Of a DNA stretch of 64,000 nt, positions 33,629-43,870 are shown in pieces. Source of the stretch: Tanypteryx hageni (lineage: Eukaryota; Arthropoda; Insecta; Odonata; Petaluridae); the NCBI GenBank assembly GCA_028673005.1, contig CM054115.1, positions 195,742,370-195,806,369 of the forward strand, written 5' to 3'. The notes beneath the pieces were generated by a model. The model saw only the letters and a list, made by a program, of their open reading frames with translations. It did not search any database and was not told the DNA's origin. The position numbers were made by a program, and so were the translations under genes. The first letter of the stretch is position 1. Each line of letters starts with the position of its first letter.

Positions 33629-34870
33629 GCGTGTTTCCGAGTTCTATTTACACTTTCAGAGAGGCGCTCAGTTGGAGGGGGGTGACGTAGGATGGTGGGG
33701 AGTGTCTCATTGTGTCCGCCTGACCTTGCCATTCAGTTGCCACCATGGAACGGTGGAGTGAGGAGCAACGTGCGTTTGCCGTAGAGGCATATTTTAAAAG
33801 TGGTGATTCTGCTACAGTCGCGTACAGAAGATTCCGGACGCACTTCAATGTTGGTCGTGCTCCTTCAAGGCCCACAATATTAAAATGGGTGAACACCTTC
33901 AGAAAAACTGGTCCAGCAATGAAGAAACCGCCAGGACTACCACGGGCCGATCGCACCCCAGAAAATGTGGAATGTGTTCGCCAAGCAGTGGAGGCAAGCC
34001 CACGGCGATCGTTGCGTAAGTAAGCAGCCGCGCTCAATATGTCGCTCTCGTCCGTTCGCAGAAATTTAAACATGGACCTAAGTTTCCACCCCTACAAAAT
34101 TATGGTCACTCAACAATTGCTGCCGCGTGATTATGCTGCCAGACGAGAGTTTGCCGAACGAATGCTTGAAGTGTTAGCGGAAGATGTGATTATCTTAACA
34201 AGCGATGAAGCCCACTTCCACTTGTCTGGTTTTGTTAACAAGCAAAACTTTAGATACTGGTCGTCGGAAAATCCACTCCAAATTCATGAGCGACCGTTAC
34301 ATAGTGAGCGGGTGACTGCATGGTGTGCCGTCGGTAACTTCGGAGTTATTGGCCCTTAATTTTTCGAGGGCGCTTATGGTGTGGCGGTCACTGTTAACTC
34401 TGACCGTTATCTTGAAATGGTTCACATTTTTCTTGTACCCGAGCTACGAAGACGACGCATCAATATTCGTCGCATGCGGTTTCAACAAGATGGCCACACT
34501 TCAAGAGCAGCAATGGCTGAATTACGTCGCTTGTTTCCGGAACACCTCATTTCATTGCGGGGAGACATTTCCTGGCCACCTCGTTCACCTGACCTATCCC
34601 CATGTGATTACTTTCTCCGGGGATACTTGAAGGCGAAAGTTTACATAAACAAACCGCGAACTTTGCCAGAACTGAAGGAGGCTATACGACGAGAAGTGTT
34701 GGCTATCCCACGATACATGGTTCAGCAGGTGATGTTGAACTTCGAGGAGAGGCTTCAAGAGTGCCTGCGCCGAAATGGTCGTCACTTGGAGGACACAATT
34801 TTCAAAACATAATGAGCTTACTTTCAGATTCTGGTTTTAACATTTCAAAATGGCATATTCTCATGTACAA
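33627..34870 (+). mobile_element. Mariner-superfamily element, nearly intact transposase
   Basis: Left end CAGCGTGTTTCCGAGTTCTA directly after TATA, consistent with a TA target. The right inverted end is not visible; sequence after the transposase returns to Helitron-like repeat near 34905, so the right end is lost or diverged. The left end is inserted at the 5' terminus of Helitron-like copy 4. Confidence 0.75.
33745..34812 (+). pseudogene. Mariner-type transposase with two in-frame stops
   Basis: One continuous frame from ATG at 33745 to TAA at 34812, about 355 residues, broken only by TAA at 34021 (after RRSLRK, where the family usually has Gln) and TAA at 34357 (after FGVIGP). Residues 1-95 are a helix-turn-helix region (MERWSEEQRAFAVEAYFKSG, RPTILKWVNTFRKTG, ENVECVRQAVEASPRRS). 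The DDE core has TSDEAHFHLSG, RRMRFQQDGHTS and PDLSPCDYFLRGYLK, giving three Asp with about 38 residues between the last two. Only two nonsense changes suggest recent activity. It produces no full protein as it stands. Confidence 0.9.
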
Positions 34871-34904
34871 ATATCATTAATAACATTTCTTAAAAAAATT
34901 TTGT

Positions 34905-35201
34905 TCTGCCAAACAAATTAAAATATCAAAATTTCTATAATCCCTATTTCGTTATTTTACAAATCCTACCTCTAGAAATAATTTCAACTCTGTAGCACAT
35001 TTGGAAATACTTTAACCTTGAAAATTTGTTCAAACAATTGCGATTTTTTAGCGGCCGCATTGTTTCACTTTTTCAAGATTTTCGTTTTTTCTAGTCGGTT
35101 TTGCACAAAATCCCACATAAGAAAAACATTTCGAATCTCCAGCTCATCTGGAAGTGCGTCCTATATCCTCCTCCTCTGTAAGAAACGCCGATATATAATG
35201 A
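34905..35201 (-). mobile_element. Helitron-like copy 5, 5' portion
   Basis: Oriented left, with its 5' end near 35201 (TCATTATATATCGGCGTTTC on the - strand) and homology lost at about 34905 next to the mariner. Confidence 0.5.
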
Positions 35202-35560
35202 CTAATAGAAGGTACTTGCATACTGCAAGCATTTCATCTCACCTTGAAAAAACATTCATTTTCAGACAGATATTTCATCATTAAAATATTTTTTAATTCT
35301 AAAGATTTCACCTCCGCAGCGATTTGAATTTTTCCCTTATGTAAAAATAATAGATTAAAACAATCCCCAAACATTGCAATTTTAAGAATTTTATACTTTC
35401 TCCATTATGGGGTACTAATGCTACACATTTCTGCCAAATTTTAAAGTTGTAGCACTTCTAAAAGTGAAAGAATATTTTTCTAATTGTTTAAATTATGAAC
35501 ATTTTTAACGGCCACCGCAATATATTTATGGAGAGATTAAAATGTTTATTTGTGCAAATG
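35202..35560 (-). mobile_element. Helitron-like copy 6, 3' portion
   Basis: 3' end with hairpin TGCTTGCAGTATGCAAGTA and CTATTAG on the - strand, immediately joined to the 5' end of copy 5. Homology stops at about 35560 where the orientation flips. Confidence 0.5.
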
Positions 35561-36219
35561 CACTACTCAGATGAGCTAGAGATTCGAAATTTTTTTCTTA
35601 GGTAGGATTTTGTGCTAAGTCGATTTAAAAAAACGAAAATCTGGAAAAATTGCAACAATGCGGCCGCTAAAAATTCGCAATTATTTAAACACGGAGCTGA
35701 AATTTTTTTTAGAGGTAGGATTTGTAAAAAAACGAATTAGGGATTATAGAATTTTTGATATTTTAATTTGTTTGGCAGTTAAAAATTCTTAAAGTTTAAA
35801 CAAATTGGTAGATGCTTAGACACTACGCCGCAAGTTAGGGAGCTGAAATTTTTAAATTATTCAGAGGTTAGCCTATGTAAACGAATAAACATTTCAATTT
35901 ATCCATAAAATCGTTATTTTGGCCGTTAAAAAGTATTTAAATTTAAAGAATTAGATAAATCTTATTTCACCTCTAATTGTACGATAAATTTAAAATTTGG
36001 CAGAAACTCAATTTGGGAAAGGTATAATATTCCTAAAATTGAAAAAATTAGCGATAGTTTTACTCTATTATTGTTCCATAATGAAAAAACGAAAACCTGT
36101 CCGAGGAGAAATATTTAGAATTAAAGAAATATTTCCCATGATGAAATATCTTTCCGAAAAATTAATGTTTTTTTCAAGGTGAGATTAAATGCTTGCAGTA
36201 TGCAAGCACCTTCTACTAG
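35561..36219 (+). mobile_element. Helitron-like copy 7, opposite orientation
   Basis: Starts inside the unit (CAGATGAGCTAGAGATTCGA) and runs right to the hairpin TGCTTGCAGTATGCAAGCA (36190-36208) and terminal CTACTAG at 36213-36219, followed by T, which is the clearest Helitron-like 3' end in the window. Confidence 0.6.
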
Positions 36220-36261
36220 TATGTTATATGTATGTTATATCCTCCTCCTATATAAGAAACG

Positions 36262-36724
36262 TCTATATATAATTATGATAGGAGGAGACTAATGTTTAGT
36301 CACTTGCAGATGAGCTGGAGATTCGAAATTTTTTTCTTAGGTAGGATTTTGTGCAAAACCGAATAAAAAAAAGAAAATCTGGAATAAGTGCAACAATGCG
36401 GCCGCTAAAAATTCGCAATTCTTTAAAGAAATTTCCAAGGTTTATGTATTTCCGAATGTGCTACGGAACTGAATTTTTTTTGAGGTAGGATTTGTAAAAA
36501 ATCTTAATAAGGATAATAGAAATTTTGATATTTTAATTTGTTAGGCAGTTAAAAATTCTTAATGTTTAAACGAATAGGTAAATGTTTAGACAATACACAG
36601 CGAGTTAGGGAGCTGAAATTTTTAAATTATTTAGTGTTTTGTCTATGTAGACGAATAAACATTTCACTGTGTCCATAAAAACGTTATTGCGGCCGTTAAA
36701 AATTATTTAAATTTACACAATTAA
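36262..36724 (+). mobile_element. Helitron-like copy 8, 3'-truncated by a LINE
   Basis: Starts near TATATATAATTATGATAGGA, includes ACTAATGTTTAGTCACTTGC, and is cut off at 36725 where the TAGATG tail of the CR1-like LINE begins. Confidence 0.5.
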
Positions 36725-37331
36725 ATATACATCTACATCTACAAGTTACCCTGCAATTCACCAAGTTGGTGGGTGGCAGGGGGTGCAATGCACCATAACC
36801 TACCTAAAGATTGTCTATCGCAGGTTGAAATTTTCTATTGTGATCTCGTATTGTCCTCGGAAAGAACGAGCCAAGATAACACTCTGTCCTACAATCGATC
36901 TCACGTATCTTATCGTCACGGTCGTTTCTACCTATATACGTTGGTGCTTCAACTATTCCTACAACCTCGTCTTTAAGTCATTACGATCTATATTTCTCCA
37001 GAAGCCGCAACCTTGAGTTCAATCTACGATCCTCCAGTGGTACCCAGTTCAAATCCCTCAATAATGAGGTGACGCATTCCTTGTGTTCGTACTTTTGTTT
37101 TACGAATCTGGCTGCTCTGCGCTGAACTCTATCTAATTGAATTATATGTCCCATCTCGTACGGATCCCATATTCATGAGGCGTATTCCACTTGTGGTCTA
37201 ACCAGTGATAAGTAACATGTTTCGCGTACTTTTTCTGTAGTGTTCCGTACTGAAAGCCAGTTTCTAATTGACCGCGCCTATAAGTCGACGAATGTGCATG
37301 TCCCATGAAAGATCTCGACAAATGGTTACTC

Positions 37332-39795
37332 CTAAATGTTTACATACTCGGCTGCTTGAATAATTATTCCATCTATTTTATACTCGAAACCTACTTCTAT
37401 GTTCTTACCTTTCCAGAAGGTAACTGCGGAACGTTTAGTGTAATTAAATTCAATTTGCCATTCTTTGCACCACGTTGAAATGGGTCTTAAGTCTTCACGC
37501 AGCGACTGATGATCCTCCTGGTTTTTTATTTCTTTATATAGAACGGTATCATCGGCAAAAATTCTAATTTTACTACGAACTACCGAGCAGATATCATTGA
37601 CATAGATTAAGAAAAGTAGAGGGCCCATTACACTTCCCTGAGGAACACCCGACGCAACTTTAACGGGGGACGAGTATACTATTTGTTCTCTATTCGAGAG
37701 GAAATCTCTCACCCAACTGACAACTTTCGGATTGATACCATATTGTCCTAACTTCGCAATTAATTTCTTATGAGATACTTTATCAAACGCCTTTCTGAAG
37801 TCGATGAATATGGCATCGACCTGAGTATCTTTCTCTCCGCATCGCAACAAATCATCCACGAACAAACCGAGCTGCGTTTCGCATGATCTACCTCTCCGGA
37901 ATCCGTGCTGGCATACGCTAAGCAATGAGTGACTATCTAAATAGCGCATCACAAAACTAAAGATTATGTACTCAAGTATCTTGCACGATAATGAAGTTAG
38001 GGAAATTGGCCTATAATTTTCGTGGTTCTCTTTGTCGCCGCCTTTATGGATGGGCGGAACGTGTGCCATCTTCCAATCTTTAGGAACTACACATTCTGTA
38101 ATGGATTTCTCGAATATAATTTTTAAATACAGCGCGATTTCATAAGATAACTCTTTCAATACTCGCGCGGGTATTTCCTCCTGCCCAGGAGATTTACTTG
38201 GTTTAACTGAATGATGTTGGAGCGCGATACCATTTTCGGAAAATATAAAATCTTCCATCGAGTCGCCCTGATACATAGGAATAGTGGTTTCACATCCATC
38301 TTCATTAGGAGTAAAAGCTTTCTGAAAGTGTTGATTTAAAAGGTTTGCTTTCTCCGCGTTATCGTGAACTACATTTTCCGTTTCCGATCTCAGTGACGCA
38401 ATAGTGGGACCTCTACCTAGGACTTCTCTGACATAAGACCAAAATGCTTTCAGGTTCTCATTCAAGTTATCCTGTAAAACCTTCTTTTTGTAATTATTAA
38501 ATGTATTACGCATTGACACTCTGGCTAGGTAGCGCGCCTCCTTGTATTGCTGCCTTATTATTGCAATCTGTTCGACCGTAGCTGTTGTGGATGTGTTATT
38601 TACGCGAGAGTGGAGTTTACTTTGCCGTCGGAGAGCGCTTCTTACTTCCTGGTTGTACCATCTAGGTTCTGCACTATCACGCTTCAGTTTGCTTGGAATA
38701 AATCTATCTGTACACTCTCGCATCATATCTCTGAACGTGCACCAGGATTCCTCCGCGTCTGCACTATCGGTTAAATCGCTGAAATTATTATATTTATTTC
38801 GCAGAAAAGACCTAAATCTTGTGAAATCGGCTTTGGCGAATACATAAAGCTTTCTTTTAGCCTTAACCTGTTTCTCAATGTTTAGCTGAAACTCCACGTA
38901 CACTGCCTTGTGATCGCTTATTCCCTCAGCAACAGATACCCTATTCATACACTCAAGAAGATTAGTAGCCAATAAATCTAATATATTATTAATTCTCTTG
39001 GGAAATCTCACTAACTGATACAATGAGTGTTTGCCGAATGTTTCAAGTATAGCCTCACAAGATTCACGCTCTCTACCACAGGGATAAAAGCGATTATGCC
39101 TCCAATCAATTGACGGAAGATTGAAATCGGGGGTGCCGGTGGTGTAGTGTTTAGGAGGCTGGCTGCTACTCACCTGCTGCATGAAAAGGCAGCGGGCACG
39201 AATCCTACGAAAGTAGGATTTTTTCAAGTTCGCCCGGCCCTCTGATTGTGTGGTTTTGGAGACCGGGCAAATTCAGCTGTTCCGTCCTTCGGAAGGGACG
39301 TTACGCCGTTGGCCCCCCTGATGTTCTTCGTAAGAGCAGGCAAATGCCGGCACGTGTTTCCCTCCTCCCTTCCCCGGTTATTCATTGCACTACCTCTAAG
39401 ATACCCATTTGTGCTGTAAGAGAGGCGAATTGACTGGTCACTCAAACAAACAAGATTGAAATCGCCCCCGATTGTAATGGCTTTATCTTTATTAATGAAC
39501 TCAGCGTCGCCACTTGTTTCTCTAGATAATATATAGTTTCCACGCTCGGATTTGGTGGTCTATAAAAGGCGCATATATTTACAGTTTTACAGTCGCTCCC
39601 TTTCACACTACACCAAACACTTTCGACTTCGTCGTCATTAATCTGTATTGGGTAACTTTCGTATCTATTGCTAACTGCTATAAAGAATCCACCTCCCGAC
39701 CGGATACATTGATCTTTTCTAAAAACGCCATAGTCACGAGGAAAGATCTCCTGACTGGCTATGTCCGCCGTTAGCCAACTTTCTGTACCTATCAC
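37332..39795 (-). pseudogene. CR1-like ORF2 (endonuclease and reverse transcriptase), split by SINE
   Basis: 39795-39465: DVVIGTESWLTADIAS (catalytic Glu), ICAFYRPPNPS, then the SINE. 39116 onwards: the interrupted GGDFNL block continues as PSIDWRHNRFYPCG, and SDHKAVYVEF follows. Reverse transcriptase: VPPIHKGGDKENHENYRPIS, QHGFRRGRSCETQLG, IFIDFRKAFDKVSHKKL, GVPQGSVMGPLLFLIYVNDI and FADDTVLY, all in one 631-residue frame. A shift near 37345 ends the frame; the RVCKHLGVTI block follows in another frame, and the C-terminal part to 36790 carries several stops. Apart from the SINE and these late changes the core is intact, so this copy is young. Confidence 0.9.
39130..39451 (+). mobile_element. 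tRNA-derived SINE, copy 2, exact 13-bp TSD
   Basis: 322 bp beginning GGGGTGCCGGTGGTGTAGTG and ending CTCAAACAAAC. Flanked by AAGATTGAAATCG at 39117-39129 and 39452-39464, a perfect 13-bp duplication. Body includes GTCCTTCGGAAGGGACGTTA and GATGTTCTTCGTAAGAGCAG. It interrupts the GGDFNL motif of the LINE endonuclease; without it and one duplication, the motif is continuous. Confidence 0.92.
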
Positions 39796-40090
39796 TACGT
39801 CAGCACGCAGACTACGAATAAGATGTTCCTTCCTGCGAATGCTGCGACAGTTAATAGTGATGATTTATAGTTTATCGCTATTACTACGTAACGAAGCCTC
39901 GCGCGCCACTGAATTGTTATTATTATTTACTGCCTCCTTGTCCTCCCTATTACGTCGACTATTTTTACGCTTAGAATGTATTCTACTGCTAATGAACATC
40001 ACGTTTATAGTGGTATGACGGTAGGACGTATTACTACTATTGACGTGCATCTCAATGCTTGGTGAATAATTACCATTCCTTAAATCTAAC

Positions 40091-40324
40091 CTAAAAAGGC
40101 CTAGCATGCTCGAACACCCTACGCGCTACCGCCTCCGCAGTGTAGTGCACACCAGAACCATTTAAGGATGCCCTACATGAGTCCAGGAGGAGCCTCAGGT
40201 CAACGAAGTCCACTCCATTGCCCACACAGAAGTCCCACAGCCGACGGTTCAGCCCGACCACTCGGCTCCAAACCATACCATACGCAGGTAAAAAGTGAAA
40301 GGGATAGAGTGATTCACTACGCAA
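40091..40324 (-). pseudogene. LINE ORF1 esterase-like C-terminal remnant
   Basis: About 78 residues: VVGLNRRLWDFCVGNGVDFV, DLRLLLDS, then SGVHYTAEAVARRVFEH. The pattern N..L...C...G..FVD ... G.H.t..a...l resembles the end of the SGNH/GDSL hydrolase domain in ORF1 of CR1-type LINEs, with His in the GVHYT block as the catalytic His. The N-terminal part with the Ser block is absent. An Asn/Arg-rich linker leads into the ORF2 endonuclease. Confidence 0.5.
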
Positions 40325-40330
40325 ACAACG

Positions 40331-41952
40331 TTAGTAAACAGGCAAGAATGTTTAACACAAGAGGAACGTAGATCTAGGAACTAAAGAAATACGAACGCAA
40401 GGACAAATAGTTAAGAACAGAGAAGGTAATAAGCTCCTATAAATAAATTACAAAAAGATTACGGATGGAGTGGTTGAGAAAAGCTATTAGCTGATACGAT
40501 ATGGCAAGAGAAGGATGAGTATAGCGTTTCGTTCAGAGATCAATTAACTAAACTACAACACAAATAACGTAATAAGATGAAAAAAATAATAAAATAAGGA
40601 AAAAATACTGGTTCTACTTAACGCAACGATACGGCTACTGCTAAACTGCTGCTACTACTACAGGTGTCGCTCGCATGCTGGTCAACGCTCGCAGGAGGGA
40701 GTGAAAGGCACGACCGTCCTCTTCGAGAACCAGGTAAAGACGATAACTGCTGTCTCAGTTGTCAGATTTTTACCACACTTACCACCTTAGAGTCGACTAT
40801 AGTTTTTCTAGAATACCACCCTTATAGTTACTGCGCATTTTGCGTTAGCGCATTGCGCTAATTTCCGAATATTATCCAACCGAAACGAAGTTTGGCACAC
40901 TTACGGAAAACATCAAACGATAAAGAAAACGTCAAATAAACATTTCTCTAAAATGTACAGGGAGCCTCCCAGCGGCGCGCAATGTGATACCCCCGACCAG
41001 CCTTAAGTGGACTGAGCGAGGCCGAAAATCCCGCAGATACCTTAGTAATAAGAAATGTTAAGCTATGCAAGGGTAGCATTTAATTCCCAAAAAATGCTGT
41101 CTGCTACGGGGATTAGGGACATATAAATTCGGACGGGAGAGGGTTAAGCTCATAGGTACCGAAAAATGTGCAGATATGTCTCGACTGCTGATACTAAATC
41201 CTCATTAGTGATATATATTTGCAACGAGTTTAACTATTTCCACTATTAAATATTCAAGTTGACATTTCTACGGTTTAAATGATTTTTTATACATAGTCTC
41301 TGTTTGACGTATTCTGATTGGTTCAACAAAATCGGATGTAATGCAGATCAATGCTATGCGGATCACATTATTACATTGGTTTATTGTTATAAACTAGGGA
41401 TACATTCCATGTTGAGCTCGGGATATTATTTTCTGCGCAAGAAAGTCAATACACCTAGCCTAACCAAAAAGAAGGTAATAAAAAAGTCGAAATAAAACAT
41501 TGCAAGAAATTATCTATAGGTACCAATTTACTGAAGAAATTGTGCATTAACCCTCTCCAAAGCTAGCAAGGAAAATCGCGGGGCTCAGTGCAAAGTTTGT
41601 GCCAAAAATATTTAGTAGTAAATTTTAATAAAGCAACCACTATCACAAGGACGATTTTTGATATTTTTCTGATTTTTACAAAATGTACATATATACTTTT
41701 AAGTACGACAAATATCTTTTAGAGAGCGTGGGGCCAACGTTGCAAACGCCACTGCGATCAAGTCGAACCTGACCATCCTCCCACGGATTGCATAGGAAAC
41801 TATACTTGCATTTGAGTACCACGGTACCACTCAGTAGTAGTATAGGAGGGGGAGTTTCAGCACAGCGATGCCACCTGTCGGTGGAACTGTGAGCTAAAGA
41901 TAAATAAAAGATGATCGTAATGACGTCATAACAAAAGACGATCGTAATGCGC
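40331..41952. other. Unannotated intergenic sequence
   Basis: May include untranslatable 5' sequence of the LINE at its left edge. AGAGGGTTAA at 41146 and TTAACCCTCTCC at 41549 form a 10-12 bp inverted pair of piggyBac-end type, but no matching partners were found. No exons or RNA genes seen. Confidence 0.35.
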
Positions 41953-42145
41953 AATATTAGGTTGATATCTTGGAAGGCGGTAAATTTGAATGTAGTTAAA
42001 AGTTTTCAGTTGGTATCTTGGATGGCGGTAAATTTGAATCGAGTTAAAATTTGCTGTTGGTATCTCGGATGGCGGCGGATTCGAAATGAGTTAATCTTAT
42101 GCGGTTGGTATTTTGGATGGCGGCGGATTTGAGTTCGTTAAAATG
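41953..42145 (+). repeat. ~50-bp tandem repeat, four copies
   Basis: Four copies each carrying GTTGGTATCTTGGATGGCGG, TAAATTTGAAT or GGATTTGA, and GAGTTAAAAT. Copies differ by substitutions. A related fragment (TTTGAATCGAGTTAAAATTT) recurs at 42848. Confidence 0.85.
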
Positions 42146-42204
42146 AAGCGAAATATTGAGCAGGTTGATCAAGTTTTTATTTCCAATAAAATACAATCAT
42201 TATT

Positions 42205-42490
42205 ACGTTATAAATACACACAACACAAATAAATCTTTTTTCAAAGGAGGTGGTCCATCGATACGAATTTCTCCTTTATTGTAGTGTTCCAGGCATGGCT
42301 GATATCGTTCCGTCTTATACCAATCTTCTAATTCGGGAAATGTGGCGGTTATCTGATGGATGTCACGTGGATGATACAATTCAATTTAATCGAAAGGTGC
42401 ACATTTCAGATCCTCCTAATTTATCCTCTTCCATGTTCATGTTAGGTCCGAATAGCGGACCTAACTTTATGTATGATTGCGAGTTTTTTT
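42205..42490 (-). other. Coding-like segment, unknown (module 3)
   Basis: Read on the - strand in two frames: KLGPLFGPNMNMEEDKLGGS and EMCTFRLN, then a one-base shift and HPRDIHQITATFPELEDWYK, TERYQPCLEHYNKGEIRIDG, PPPLKK. Amino-acid composition is protein-like (mixed hydrophobic, aromatic and charged residues) rather than AT-driven. I do not recognise the family. It follows two other coding-like segments on the same strand (43870-43740 and 43630-43289), so all may belong to one decayed element. Confidence 0.4.
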
Positions 42491-42904
42491 AAGTCCATAA
42501 CTGAAAATTAATTATTTTCAAATCAATGATTGCTTAGATTTATAATATAATAATAATTTTAAATATAAATTAAATTACCTTTGGAGAGCGATCTTATGCG
42601 TAGAATATCTGGATGCGTCATTCTTCGAGAAACTCACTTTATGCACGCGTCCGTCCTCTGCCGAGTCTCAAATCCGAATGAAACCTTCTAAGTACAAGAT
42701 TGCAAAAATGCTGAGGCTGCACGGCCGAGAGACTTTGCATAGCCATCTTGAGTCAGCAAACCGGACGTGATCAGCTGCATAATTACAAAATGCCGAGTTC
42801 GTGCATACACCGGATGTTAGCTGGAGAGTGGGGGTTAACTTTCCCAACTTGCGGCATATTTGAATCGAGTTAAAATTTGGTGCTCGGCGGTGATTTTAAA
42901 TACG

Positions 42905-43105
42905 TCAAAATGAAATAATATCGATATTTGTTCAACTGATTTACCGGTAAAAATTATCGGGGGTATTCAGATTCGGATTTGAAAGAGATTATTTAAAATG
43001 AGACGATATCGATATTTATTGATTTACTGGTAAAAATTATCGGGAGCGGTATTCAGATTCGGATAGACTTTAAAATGATAACGATATTTGTTAAATTGAT
43101 TTACA
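42905..43105 (+). repeat. ~85-bp tandem repeat, about 2.5 copies
   Basis: Copies share AAAATGA.A..ATATCGATAT, TGATTTACYGGTAAAAATTA, TCGGG..GTATTCAGATTCGG. The last copy is partial. Confidence 0.8.
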
Positions 43106-43288
43106 TAGGAACCGATTGATTAAATTTTTTGAACTGATCCATCCCGTAGAACGTCTCGAGCTACAATGAACCTTTATCTAAGCTGCAATGGGGGAAGTAT
43201 ACAGGGCTACGACATCTCGAGATAAAATGAATTTTTTGCAGTGGAGGAGTTTACTGCACTACAAGCAGTTGAGAGAGAAATCCCCATT

Positions 43289-43630
43289 TTAGGTATAAAT
43301 TAAAAAAAAACAAGGTATTTCTTTATATTTTTTATTTCTCGTCATATTCAGGTTATCTCCCAACCTCACAAGCATCCAGTCACACTCCTGATCTTCCTTT
43401 ATTAATTCCACCTCCTCTTTAGTAAGCATGTTGTATTTCTTTGGTAGAAATAATTTCATCTTCGTCCCGTCTTCCTTTTTTGTGAATGCCATCACCGCAG
43501 GTCCATATCTTGTGTTGACCATTTTTAAATCATAAATGTGGTACACCCACGATTCAGTTAAATCAGTCCATTTAGCTAGATACCAAACGTCCTCGTTAAT
43601 GTGTTGTAATTTCTCGAGGAGGGCTTCCAT
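43289..43630 (-). CDS. Small ORF of unknown function (module 2)
   Basis: ATG at 43630 to TAA at 43289, 113 residues: MEALLEKLQHINEDVWYLAK, WVYHIYDLKMVNTRYGPAVM, KMKLFLPKKYNMLTKEEVEL, then LIKEDQECDWMLVRLGD. The middle (K..NTRYGPAV......MKLFLPKKYN.L) has the alternating pattern of a small beta-barrel, and similar ~110-120-residue proteins with a FLPKR.....L block occur, as far as I recall, in many copies in invertebrate genomes next to mobile elements. An OB-fold single-stranded DNA-binding role is only a guess. The frame is open further upstream (to 43741), so the start is chosen by the loss of protein-like composition. No promoter or poly(A) signal could be assigned. Confidence 0.5.
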   Translation of the reverse strand: MEALLEKLQHINEDVWYLAKWTDLTESWVYHIYDLKMVNTRYGPAVMAFTKKEDGTKMKLFLPKKYNMLTKEEVELIKEDQECDWMLVRLGDNLNMTRNKKYKEIPCFFLIYT

Positions 43631-43739
43631 CTTAAAAATAAAATAAACTTGATTTAATGATAATACATTACTGAGAAGAAAATACTTTTTGAGAAAGGTT
43701 TCTTTGAAATCGAGGAAGGCTAAACGCTTCTCAAACACC

Positions 43740-43870
43740 AAACTATAATGGAATCTAAAGAATTCCCACGCTTCAGATTCTTGTAGACATCGTTAGGGAA
43801 ATTTAACTCCTTTAATTTCTCTAGAAAATCTTCTACATGAAGACGGAAAGCTCGCAGAAGGTTTATGCGA
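43740..43870 (-). other. Coding-like segment, unknown (module 1)
   Basis: On the - strand a frame reads NLLRAFRLHVEDFLEKLKEL, NFPNDVYKNLKRGNSLDS. It is amphipathic and helical in appearance, unlike translated AT-rich DNA, and lies just upstream of the small ORF at 43630-43289. Family not recognised. Confidence 0.35.

Larger units (their letters stand above)
36728..40330 (-). mobile_element. CR1-like LINE, most complete copy in the window
   Basis: Read leftwards: an esterase-type ORF1 end (40324-40091), ORF2 endonuclease (39870-38880), reverse transcriptase (38700-37340) and a decayed C-terminal region (37340-36790), then a 3' UTR ending in ATCTAC/GTAGAT hexamers at 36728. Its 3' tail equals the one at 29235 and its reverse transcriptase matches the fragment at 4838-5725, so all three are one family. 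The 5' boundary is uncertain; sequence above 40330 is not recognisable. A SINE splits the endonuclease. Confidence 0.85.

Noticed and set aside
31885..36724. Satellite DNA as an explanation of the 31.9-36.7 kb array
   Set aside because: Copies also occur singly at 13128 and 20505 with the same ends, which points to a transposon that also forms tandem joints.
41146..41562. AGAGGGTTAA ... TTAACCCTCTCC inverted pair as a piggyBac MITE
   Set aside because: The ends face outwards (TTAA sits inside each), so they would have to belong to two different elements; no partners were found.
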